Of a DNA stretch of 40,802 bases, positions 21,951 through 27,849 are shown in pieces. The DNA is from a virus, in IMG/VR virus record IMGVR_UViG_3300033996_000289, positions 1 through 40,802 of that record; one strand, written 5' to 3'. A program made the translations under genes and the position numbers. Every line of letters starts with the position of its first letter. Position 1 is the stretch's first letter. The notes below the pieces were generated by a model. That model saw only the letters and a program-made list of their open reading frames with translations. It ran no database searches and had not been told where the DNA came from.

Positions 21951-22112
21951 ATGGATATGCGCATTCACTGGGTCAAGACCATCGACATCACCGAAATCAA
22001 GCCGATTGGTGACGACCATCACTACCGCAAGATCACTGTCAAAACCGACAAGGACCAAGAGTTTGAGCTCGTGCTGTTTGCCGACGAATTTGACCGCCTG
22101 GTGATTCAATGA
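21951..22112 (+). CDS. Small hypothetical protein
   Basis: This 53-aa protein starts MDMRIHWVKTIDITEIKPIG after ACGGAGCTTTTA, a reasonable ribosome binding site. It alternates short strands (RKITVKTDKDQEFELVLFA), as in a small beta-sheet protein. Its stop overlaps the start of a membrane peptide (ATGAGG). It is the first gene after the internal promoter. Confidence 0.6.
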   Translation: MDMRIHWVKTIDITEIKPIGDDHHYRKITVKTDKDQEFELVLFADEFDRLVIQ

Positions 22113-22210
22113 GGTACGTCGACCGATTTCTGGAGCGGTATCCGCTCTTGTACATCAGCCTGCTATTGCTGGCGGCGCTGATCATTCCCGCACTACTGGA
22201 GGCCCTATGA
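22109..22210 (+). CDS. 33-aa single-span membrane peptide
   Basis: This peptide starts MRYVDRFLERYPLLYISLLL and is hydrophobic from residue 13 to the end (LLYISLLLLAALIIPALLEAL), preceded by a basic N-terminus, so N-in orientation. Start and stop overlap the neighbours by 4 nt on both sides. It is accepted because of this strict overlap chain; the YqaJ ribosome binding site (TGGAGG) lies within its end. Confidence 0.55.
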   Translation: MRYVDRFLERYPLLYISLLLLAALIIPALLEAL

Positions 22211-23151
22211 GCATTATCACGATCCCGATTCAAAACCGCGAGCAGTGGCTGGCCGAGCGCGTCCATGACGTGACCTCGACCGAAGTGTCGGCGCTGTACG
22301 GCCTGAACCCGTACAAGTCCGAGTTCGAGCTGTTCCACGAAAAGCGCGACCAGGTCGTCGTGCAAATCCAGGAAAACGAGCGCATGAAATGGGGCACCCG
22401 TCTGGAGTCCGCGATCGCGCACGGCGCCGCTGAAGACCAGGGGTGGAGCATATCCAAGCTGGACGTCTACATGCGCGACAGCGCGGCCAAGATCGGCAGC
22501 TCATTCGATTACGAGATCCTCTCGTCGTCCGACGGCCCCGGCATTCTCGAGGTCAAGAATGTCGACTGGCTGCAGTACCAGCAGAAATGGATCGACGACG
22601 GCAACGGCAACATCGAGGCGCCCGAGCATATCGAGCTGCAGGTCCAGCACCAGCTCGAGGTGTCTAACCGATCCTGGGCCGCCATCGTCATATTGGTCGG
22701 TGGCAACGAGCAGAAGATTGTCCTGCGCAATCGTGACACCGCCATCGGCTCCGACATCCGCACCAAGGTCGCCGACTTCTGGTCCAAGATCGAGGCCAAC
22801 CGGGCGCCGTCTCCGAACTACGAACAGGACGCCGAGTTCATCATCAAGCATCTGCGCCGCGACGGATCTGGTGGCGCCATCGTGGCCGACGCCGAGCTCG
22901 AAGAGCTGATCCAGGATTACGTCGACCTCAATCAACGGTACGCCGACCTGGAAACCAGCAAGAACGCCAGGCGCGCCAAGATCCTCGAGCGCATCGGAAA
23001 TGCAGGCAAAGTTATAACGTCGTTCGGCTCGCTTACCTGCAGCGAAACCAAGGGCAGCCAGGGCACCCTGGTCAAGCCTGACATGGTCGGCACCTACCTG
23101 GGCGGCCGTGACGGGTACCGGCAGTTCCGTTTCTACCCCAAGAAGAGGTAA
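22207..23151 (+). CDS. YqaJ-family exonuclease (recombination)
   Basis: This is a 314-aa protein of the lambda-exonuclease/YqaJ type. The catalytic PD-(D/E)XK core is clear: TSTEVSALYGLNPYKS (23-38), the E67 helix WGTRLESAIAHG, D101 in GSSFDYEI, E115-V-K117 in PGILEVKNVD, and the closing IELQVQHQLEV (Q147 region). A C-terminal helical part (240-285) continues to about residue 314. It should digest one strand 5'-3' at duplex ends and make ssDNA for the RecT annealase encoded 200 nt downstream, a complete single-strand annealing pair. The start overlaps the upstream stop with CTGGAGG before it. Confidence 0.9.
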   Translation: MSIITIPIQNREQWLAERVHDVTSTEVSALYGLNPYKSEFELFHEKRDQVVVQIQENERMKWGTRLESAIAHGAAEDQGWSISKLDVYMRDSAAKIGSSFDYEILSSSDGPGILEVKNVDWLQYQQKWIDDGNGNIEAPEHIELQVQHQLEVSNRSWAAIVILVGGNEQKIVLRNRDTAIGSDIRTKVADFWSKIEANRAPSPNYEQDAEFIIKHLRRDGSGGAIVADAELEELIQDYVDLNQRYADLETSKNARRAKILERIGNAGKVITSFGSLTCSETKGSQGTLVKPDMVGTYLGGRDGYRQFRFYPKKR

Positions 23152-23153
23152 CC

Positions 23154-23360
23154 ATGTCGACACCAAAGCGCATTTATATCGTCGAGGGCGGACGGTGGCC
23201 ATACCTGGTCAAGGCCTACAGCAAGGCCAACGCCCTGCAGATCATCGCAGAACGTAAGTACACAGTACGAGCAGCAACCACGTTAGAAGTAGCCGACCTG
23301 ATGAGGGCCGGCAAACGCATCATAGAAACCACAACCAAGGAGGAAAACCATGAGCAATGA
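23154..23360 (+). CDS. Small hypothetical protein between exonuclease and annealase
   Basis: This 68-aa protein starts MSTPKRIYIVEGGRWPYLVK. The layout RIYIVEGG---LV-A-S-ANALQIIAERKYTVRAATTLEVADLM resembles small phage proteins found beside YqaJ genes, in which a strand is followed by a helix A--A---I and then the pattern V-AAT--EVADLM--GK. A role in recombination is suggested only by position. The stop overlaps the RecT start by 11 nt. Confidence 0.6.
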   Translation: MSTPKRIYIVEGGRWPYLVKAYSKANALQIIAERKYTVRAATTLEVADLMRAGKRIIETTTKEENHEQ

Positions 23361-24171
23361 ATTGACACCGTACGAGGCAATGAAGAACACCCTACAGAAA
23401 ATGGGCCCCGAGTTTAAAGCGGCCTTGCCTCCGCAGATCTCACCTGATAAGTTTATACGTACAACTCTTACAGCCATTGCGCTTAACCCGGAGCTGCTTC
23501 AAGCAGACCGCAAAAGTCTGCTAGGGTCCGCCATGAAGGCGGCTCAAGATGGGCTGCTCTTGGATGGAAGGGAGGCGGCTCCGGTCCTCTTCCGTACCAA
23601 AGAGGGTACCAAAGTGCAGTACATGCCCATGGTGGGCGGCATTCTCAAGAAGCTGCGCAACTCGGGCGAACTGGCGTCCATCAGCGCCAACGTGGTCTAC
23701 GACAAAGACCAGTTCGAGTACGAGCTCGGCGACGAGGAACGCATCATTCACAAGCCGTTCCTGGGCGAAGATCGAGGCAACCCGATCGCTTGCTATGCGA
23801 TTGCCAAGACCAAGGACGGCGCCGTGTACCGCGAGGTCATGAGCGTGGCCGACGTCGAGAAGGTGCGCTCATCAAGCCGTGCAGCCAACAACGGGCCATG
23901 GACCCAGTGGTGGGATGAGATGGCCAGGAAAACTGTGATCCGCCGCATAGCAAAGCGTCTGCCCTCGTCAGCCGACCTGGACCAGGTACTGGCCAGCGAC
24001 AACGAGGTGGTCGGCTTTGTCCAGGTCGAGAACAAGGAACCGATCAACATCACGCCGGCACCGGAGGAGCAGGTCGCACCGCTTTCCAGGCTCAAGAAAT
24101 CAATAGCCGATCACCAGGGCGAATTGATTGAACCGCCTGTGCAGGAGGTCGCTAATGTTACTCACGCCTAA
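23350..24171 (+). CDS. recT: RecT-family single-strand annealing protein
   Basis: This 273-aa protein has the RecT pattern: LPPQISPDKFIRTTLTAIAL (26-45), SLLGSAMKAAQDGLLLDGRE (56-75), VQYMPMVGGILKKLRNSGEL (88-107), then YDKDQFEYELGDEERIIHKP, and the end of the core KTVIRRIAKRLP (193-204). GGAGGAAAACC before the ATG is a strong ribosome binding site. It anneals the ssDNA made by the YqaJ exonuclease during replication or repair. The C-terminal 60 residues are acidic and flexible, possibly contacting the SSB-like protein. Both proteins of the pair are on the plus strand, while RusA is on the minus strand. Confidence 0.92.
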   Translation: MSNELTPYEAMKNTLQKMGPEFKAALPPQISPDKFIRTTLTAIALNPELLQADRKSLLGSAMKAAQDGLLLDGREAAPVLFRTKEGTKVQYMPMVGGILKKLRNSGELASISANVVYDKDQFEYELGDEERIIHKPFLGEDRGNPIACYAIAKTKDGAVYREVMSVADVEKVRSSSRAANNGPWTQWWDEMARKTVIRRIAKRLPSSADLDQVLASDNEVVGFVQVENKEPINITPAPEEQVAPLSRLKKSIADHQGELIEPPVQEVANVTHA

Positions 24172-24331
24172 AGAGCTGGCGCATCGTCTCAAGATCCACA
24201 CCAACACGCTGGCAAAGTGGCGAATGGATAGCCTGGGCCCGAAGTTTATCCGCCTGGGCGATGGCCCCAAATCGAGGGTACGCTACCGCCTGCAGGACGT
24301 CGAAGACTATGAGAGGTCCAAGGTGAAGTGA
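24155..24331 (+). CDS. MerR/excisionase-like HTH protein
   Basis: This 58-aa protein starts MLLTPKELAHRLKIHTNTLA, with GCAGGAGG upstream, and overlaps the end of RecT by 17 nt. LTPKELAHRLKIHTNTLAKWR is a winged HTH of the excisionase/HTH_17 type, followed by the wing region GPKFIRLGDGPKSRVRYRLQDVEDY. Such proteins act as excisionases or small transcription regulators. No integrase is in the genome, so here a regulatory role (for example late-gene activation or repression) is more likely than excision. Confidence 0.8.
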   Translation: MLLTPKELAHRLKIHTNTLAKWRMDSLGPKFIRLGDGPKSRVRYRLQDVEDYERSKVK

Positions 24332-24334
24332 CAT

Positions 24335-24365
24335 AAAAAAAGCCGGGGGTGTCTGTGCCCCCGGC
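24335..24365 (-). terminator. Strong Rho-independent terminator of the minus-strand lysis/tail-fibre transcript
   Basis: On the minus strand GCCGGGGG (24365-24358) pairs with CCCCCGGC (24349-24342) across 8 nt, followed by seven U residues. It lies between the end of the endolysin gene and the end of the plus-strand operon, which converge here. In the plus direction the same stem has no U-tract, so termination should be mainly for minus-strand messages. The remaining bases 24366-24410 hold no gene. Confidence 0.9.
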
Positions 24366-24410
24366 GAAGCGGCCGCCGGAGAGCACCGGCACCGAAGGGG
24401 TCAGCAACCC

Positions 24411-24884
24411 TCAACTCATGTACAACGCACGCTCGTCGTTGCGTCGATTGACCAGGCCACGCAGCACCTTGCCGCCTGCCTTGGTGAACTTCAAGAACTC
24501 TTCCGCAGCGCCCTCGTAGTCGCCCCTGTTGTGCTTCTGGCGCAGCGTAGAGCGCTGCAGCGTGCCCAGGCCTACATTGAAAGCAAACGATACCAGTGCA
24601 TCAAGCTGACCTTGAGTAAGGCTGCCAGGGCAATAACGGGATACCCCAGCCACAAAGCGTCGCAGATCCTGCGCCAATATCTCATCGACCTCTTCCTTGG
24701 TAAATGTCCGGGCATCTTCCGGCCGTAGCGCAAACTGCGCCCGGTCCTCCATCTTCATTTTGCCTTGCTCCGGGTACAGCACATGGCCGACGCCGATTGT
24801 CCACAAAGCAGCCGGGCACCGGTAGGGCTTAAACCGCACGCCCTCGTGGTGCTTGATCATTTCTAAAGCGCGCTTGCTGATCAT
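24411..24884 (-). CDS. Endolysin: phage lysozyme (GH24 muramidase)
   Basis: This 157-aa protein cleaves peptidoglycan. The catalytic layout E-x8-C-x5-T is exact: E14 (IKHHEGVRF), C23 (YRCPAALW) and T29 (WTIGVGHV). The family continues with LVSFAFNVGLGTLQRSTL (about 98-115), typical of GH24. No signal peptide or signal-anchor is visible at the N-terminus, so release depends on the holin. The ATG overlaps the stop of the 25-aa peptide (ATGA), closing a tight lysis cassette that ends in a terminator. Confidence 0.9.
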   Translation of the reverse strand: MISKRALEMIKHHEGVRFKPYRCPAALWTIGVGHVLYPEQGKMKMEDRAQFALRPEDARTFTKEEVDEILAQDLRRFVAGVSRYCPGSLTQGQLDALVSFAFNVGLGTLQRSTLRQKHNRGDYEGAAEEFLKFTKAGGKVLRGLVNRRNDERALYMS

Positions 24885-24958
24885 TTTGGTAGATGCATAA
24901 TCATGTAAACACTAGCCGCCACCGTGACGGCCATCCTGGCATAGATCCCGTAGATCAT
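24881..24958 (-). CDS. 25-aa membrane micropeptide in the lysis cassette
   Basis: The peptide MIYGIYARMAVTVAASVYMI (then MHLPK) is a single hydrophobic span. Its start overlaps the holin-like gene's stop and its stop overlaps the endolysin's start, each by the ATGA arrangement. This precise fit is the reason to regard it as real. It could be an antiholin or holin partner; this is inference. Confidence 0.45.
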   Translation of the reverse strand: MIYGIYARMAVTVAASVYMIMHLPK

Positions 24959-25470
24959 TTGCCGAACGCCCGGCCGCCAAAGTGAAACGCAATAATCGAC
25001 GCGAACAGCGCTTGCGTCTCTGAATCCCACAGCATGTCGGCCAGCTCTTTGAAGTCGGTGCCACGGTGCCAGCCGTAAGCAAACAGGCCAACGTCGACAA
25101 ACACCAGCAAGAAAAAGAAACCGAACGTGATGATCGGCCGCACGCCTGCGCGCAGGTTTTTCATCCACTGGCTGGTGCCCTCGTTCAAGCTCATGTCGTG
25201 CGCGTAGATAGCCTGCATTTCTGCCTGCTGCGCCTGGATCAGGGTCTGCCTATCCTGCGACGCCGTCTCGGTCCGTATCTCCTCGAGCTTGATCTCTTCG
25301 ATCTTCTGCTGGGCAGCGTAGCCTGCAGCCATTAACTGCATCTCGCGCTCGGTCTGCATCTGCGCCAGGGTGAGCTCGTGTTTCTTGTCAGCGCGGTCCT
25401 GGAAAAAGTCCAGGATCTTTGGCAAGCCGCCCATCAAAAACGAGACGAGCGTTGAAAGCAGTGTAAGCAT
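24955..25470 (-). CDS. Holin, 3-TM gene-transfer-agent-holin type
   Basis: This 171-aa protein starts MLTLLSTLVSFLMGGLPKIL (hydrophobic N-terminal span), continues with a long charged coiled coil (ADKKHELTLAQMQTEREMQL, EEIKLEEIRTETASQDRQTL, about residues 27-90), then two more spans (VRPIITFGFFFLLVFVDVGLFAYGW and ALFASIIAFHFGGRAFGK). The order (span, coiled coil, RP-ITF span, FGGRAFGK at the end) is that of the family called holin of 3TMs. It lies two genes before the endolysin, as expected for permeabilising the inner membrane. Confidence 0.75.
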   Translation of the reverse strand: MLTLLSTLVSFLMGGLPKILDFFQDRADKKHELTLAQMQTEREMQLMAAGYAAQQKIEEIKLEEIRTETASQDRQTLIQAQQAEMQAIYAHDMSLNEGTSQWMKNLRAGVRPIITFGFFFLLVFVDVGLFAYGWHRGTDFKELADMLWDSETQALFASIIAFHFGGRAFGK

Positions 25471-25473
25471 GTT

Positions 25474-25722
25474 TTACTCCTTGAAGGTACCCAACAAAAT
25501 CTTTGCTCTTAAGTCGCGCATTTTATTGATTTCTTCGATGGCTTTATTCGTTGCGTTGTTCATGTCCATGTACATTATGCCGAGTAGTGGGAGAACGATG
25601 ACAAAGGTCAGCGCCATGACCAACATGCAGATCAGTAGAGCGAACGGTAGCTGTGGCTCGTCCTTATCAGAACGAGGAGGTATATTGCCCACAGAATTAC
25701 GAATGTCACCGCGCCGAACCAC
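25474..25722 (-). CDS. Small single-span membrane protein of the lysis cassette
   Basis: This 82-aa protein starts at GTG 25722 (MVRRGDIRNSVGNIPPRSDK) with GGAGAGGGCAAC upstream. A single span (LPFALLICMLVMALTFVIVLPLLGIMY, 25-51) is followed by a short helical tail (MNNATNKAIEEINKMRDLRAKI). It overlaps the end of the preceding 227-aa gene by 91 nt in another frame. It could be a spanin-like or antiholin protein, but it has no lipobox. A shorter form starting at M34 is possible but lacks a ribosome binding site. Confidence 0.6.
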   Translation of the reverse strand: MVRRGDIRNSVGNIPPRSDKDEPQLPFALLICMLVMALTFVIVLPLLGIMYMDMNNATNKAIEEINKMRDLRAKILLGTFKE

Positions 25723-26315
25723 GTTGCCCTCTCCTTAAGTACTGCAATCATTCTTCTTTTTTTAGCCTGCGCTATTTTCATCTGACGCAAATCTTCTGCT
25801 TGCGCTTCCTTCTGTTCTTTCAAAATCTGCTCGCGCATCTTATCGAAACGCGTCCACAAATCAGTCAACTCTGGCGGCACTTTGTACACGAGCTGCTCGC
25901 GTATCTCTGCCTGCAACTGCTGCAGCCTGGTGCGAACCAGCACGCGCTGCAACGCTCGCCTGGAAAGTGACACATCGCCCTTGTATACCTTTTTGGCGTT
26001 GCTCTCCTCTTCCCAAAACAACTGCTCAATCGCGTCATACGCATCGAAGAACGCACCGAGCTGCTCGCCAATATGGCTGATCACATCGGTCGGATCTTTC
26101 TTTGCTACCTCCTGGACCCGTTGTACCTCTTCGTTAAACTGCCGCTTCTCTTCTACTGTCGGCGGGTGTGGCTTTGCTGCAAACTGCTCTTTAAGATCAT
26201 CGATTACTTCTTTGACGTTGCCGGCTGTGGACTTGACTTCCTTATAAAGCTCGATCCCCTTTTTCGCCAAACCGATGGCCGTGTTGGCCGCGGCGAGTAA
26301 GGTGAACGGGTCCAC
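25632..26315 (-). CDS. Helical protein with C-terminal membrane anchor
   Basis: This 227-aa protein starts at GTG 26315 (MDPFTLLAAANTAIGLAKKG), with GAGGTAAT upstream. Residues 1-200 are a long helical, strongly charged region (EVIDDLKEQFAAKP, EEKRQFNEEVQRVQEVAKKD, RRALQRVLVRTRLQQLQAEI). A single span lies near the C-terminus (WFGAVTFVILWAIYLLVLI, about 198-216) with a short basic tail. Similar proteins occur in aquatic phages between tail fibre and lysis genes. It might be an ejected or membrane-associated virion protein or part of lysis; unassigned. Confidence 0.6.
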   Translation of the reverse strand: MDPFTLLAAANTAIGLAKKGIELYKEVKSTAGNVKEVIDDLKEQFAAKPHPPTVEEKRQFNEEVQRVQEVAKKDPTDVISHIGEQLGAFFDAYDAIEQLFWEEESNAKKVYKGDVSLSRRALQRVLVRTRLQQLQAEIREQLVYKVPPELTDLWTRFDKMREQILKEQKEAQAEDLRQMKIAQAKKRRMIAVLKERATWFGAVTFVILWAIYLLVLIRTSHSYRSLY

Positions 26316-26316
26316 A

Positions 26317-26622
26317 TTACCTCGGTCCGCCCAGGCCCAGCTTCGCCATCAGGCCGGTCACTATGATCCCGATCAAGATGATGATGCCGCCCCATATCCC
26401 CTTCTTCGCAATGTCAAGTTTAAGCTCGCGCCAGAATTCTGTCTGTGCTTTCGCTGCTCTAATCATCTCTTCGTGATACTGACGATGACCAGAAAAGTCC
26501 ACGCTGCCATCGTCGTTCTTGGCAAACGCTCCGTTTATTTTTTGGAGCTCTTCCATTATTTGATCGAATCGTTTGTCCAGGTGTTCGTTGTCGTCCTGGG
26601 TCAAATTGCTGTTGCCTTGCAT
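26317..26622 (-). CDS. Small protein with C-terminal membrane span
   Basis: This 101-aa protein starts MQGNSNLTQDDNEHLDKRFD: a soluble helical part (ELQKINGAFAKNDDGSVDFS, HEEMIRAAKAQTEFWRELK) and a final hydrophobic span (KKGIWGGIIILIGIIVTGLMAKLG, 73-96). This shape (soluble domain, KKG-WG span, glycine end) is common in small phage lysis-region proteins. Its stop TAA precedes the GTG of the next gene by 1 nt. Possible holin accessory; not certain. Confidence 0.6.
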   Translation of the reverse strand: MQGNSNLTQDDNEHLDKRFDQIMEELQKINGAFAKNDDGSVDFSGHRQYHEEMIRAAKAQTEFWRELKLDIAKKGIWGGIIILIGIIVTGLMAKLGLGGPR

Positions 26623-26636
26623 TTATTATCGCCCTA

Positions 26637-26993
26637 TCAAACATTGACAACCCAATTCTGACTCGCTTCATCCCAGCTATACCGTTGGTCATCAGTTGGC
26701 ATCGGCACAGGCGGCTGCCAGTTGGCATCATCGTCAAGCGTCCAGCTTTGATAAGGCTGCGGTGGAATGAACGCATCGCGTACGGCGTTGTAGGTGTAGC
26801 CAATGCCTGCGTAGTGCTTGCGGAAGTTGCCGTTGTAGCTGGTCTGCTTCCATGTTCCACCGAACAATCGTTCGCAGAAGGCTGCGCCGATGTGTTCCTT
26901 CTCAACGCCTGCTGCGTCGCTGGTGTCCTTGTTGTCCACCACGATCACGCGCAGCACGATGTTGTTGCTGTCAATCTCTGCAAAGTGCGCCAT
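26637..26993 (-). CDS. Conserved-type aquatic-phage protein
   Basis: This 118-aa protein starts MAHFAEIDSNNIVLRVIVVD. The pattern (MAHFA-ID--N-V--VIVVDN, then FCERLFGGTWKQTSYNGNFR, KHYAGIGYTYNAVRDAFIPP, QPYQSWTLDDDANWQPPVP) is one I associate with a small protein found in many marine and freshwater phages near tail-fibre genes. It is rich in aromatic residues (W, Y), like a carbohydrate-binding or protein-interacting beta-domain. Its function is unknown. A role with the adhesins upstream is possible. Confidence 0.7.
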   Translation of the reverse strand: MAHFAEIDSNNIVLRVIVVDNKDTSDAAGVEKEHIGAAFCERLFGGTWKQTSYNGNFRKHYAGIGYTYNAVRDAFIPPQPYQSWTLDDDANWQPPVPMPTDDQRYSWDEASQNWVVNV

Positions 26994-27596
26994 TCAAGCC
27001 TCCAGTTTTAATCCAGTCAAACTTAACTCATCGCCAACGACACCGACGGGGAACGTGTTGAACGACATACTGATGCGGACATCGTCACCCTGAACCGTCG
27101 GCACGTTATGCTCAAGCGATGAAGGAAACAGAATCAACCGCCCAGTGATGGCTTCAAACCACCATGACTCGGAGTTGTACGAATTCCAGTTCTCGGGCGG
27201 GAACTTAATTTGCTGCCAGCCAGAGCGATAGAAATATATGCGGTCATCAGGGTTGGTGTTTAGGTAGAACACGCCAGACACAAAGCTGTTCGGATGCGCG
27301 TGCTTGTGATGCCATTGGCCCTGCTCGGAATAGTTTAACCACGATTGAGTGATTCGCAAGTCAACCTCATGCTTCGGGTCGCTAGTCGCTTTGAAGTATT
27401 CGGCAACGCAGCCCTCTACCCAATCCCGCAAGGAAGTCATTACCTGTTCGCGCAGCACAAAGTTGTTGACGCTGGTGGTGTTGCCTTCATTTGCCCGTGT
27501 TTCCTGTCCGCGCACGAACAGCATTTCCTCATCCGTCAGTAAACGGTCAAGGTCAAACATCCCGATAGGTGTCGGAAATAGGTTGTGCATATTCAT
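26994..27596 (-). CDS. 2-oxoglutarate/Fe(II)-dependent oxygenase (TIGR02466-like)
   Basis: This is a 200-aa protein beginning MNMHNLFPTPIGMFDLDRLL, the opening typical of this phage family (LFPTPI). The metal region WHHKHAHPNSFVSGVFYLN (95-113) supplies histidines H97/H99/H101, and H163 (SSLEHNVPTV) would be the distal ligand; R174 in DDVRISMSFNT is the likely 2-oxoglutarate-binding arginine. I see the family pattern, not the exact ligand set. The gene sits between the glycine-rich adhesin and the lysis genes, so a protein substrate such as an adhesin is one possibility. Phage members have no settled substrate that I know of. Confidence 0.78.
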   Translation of the reverse strand: MNMHNLFPTPIGMFDLDRLLTDEEMLFVRGQETRANEGNTTSVNNFVLREQVMTSLRDWVEGCVAEYFKATSDPKHEVDLRITQSWLNYSEQGQWHHKHAHPNSFVSGVFYLNTNPDDRIYFYRSGWQQIKFPPENWNSYNSESWWFEAITGRLILFPSSLEHNVPTVQGDDVRISMSFNTFPVGVVGDELSLTGLKLEA

Positions 27597-27847
27597 GCGA
27601 TTGCGTCCTCTATTTCTTTGACCTGCGCGTTCATGGCTTCAAGTTGCTCTGGCAAGTAAATGGTCGGGATGCTGTCCTCAAACTCTTTAATCTTGTCCAT
27701 CACCCAGTAAACCTCCTCAATGCTAGGACAAGGGCGAGAATCTTCCCAACGGGTAAAGACACCATTGCTGATTTCCCATTTAGCACCCGGACGCAGCATT
27801 TGCATTGCTACGTCAATGCCAAAGAAGCGGTAGATTTTTGTGTTCAT
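27593..27847 (-). CDS. Small protein, possible tail-fibre assembly factor
   Basis: This 84-aa protein starts MNTKIYRFFGIDVAMQMLRP. The pattern FGIDVAMQMLRPGAKWEISN, followed by VFTRWEDSRPCPSIEEVYWV, is one seen in small aquatic-phage proteins beside the 2OG oxygenase gene. The C-terminus is an amphipathic helix (LPEQLEAMNAQVKEIEDA). Immediately downstream of an adhesin gene, an assembly or chaperone role is plausible but unproven. Its stop overlaps the oxygenase start. Confidence 0.55.
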   Translation of the reverse strand: MNTKIYRFFGIDVAMQMLRPGAKWEISNGVFTRWEDSRPCPSIEEVYWVMDKIKEFEDSIPTIYLPEQLEAMNAQVKEIEDAIA

Positions 27848-27849
27848 AA

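Noticed and set aside
23109-23119. GGTACCCGTCA on the minus strand as another late site
   Set aside because: It lies inside the plus-strand exonuclease gene and the RTAR position holds GTGC.
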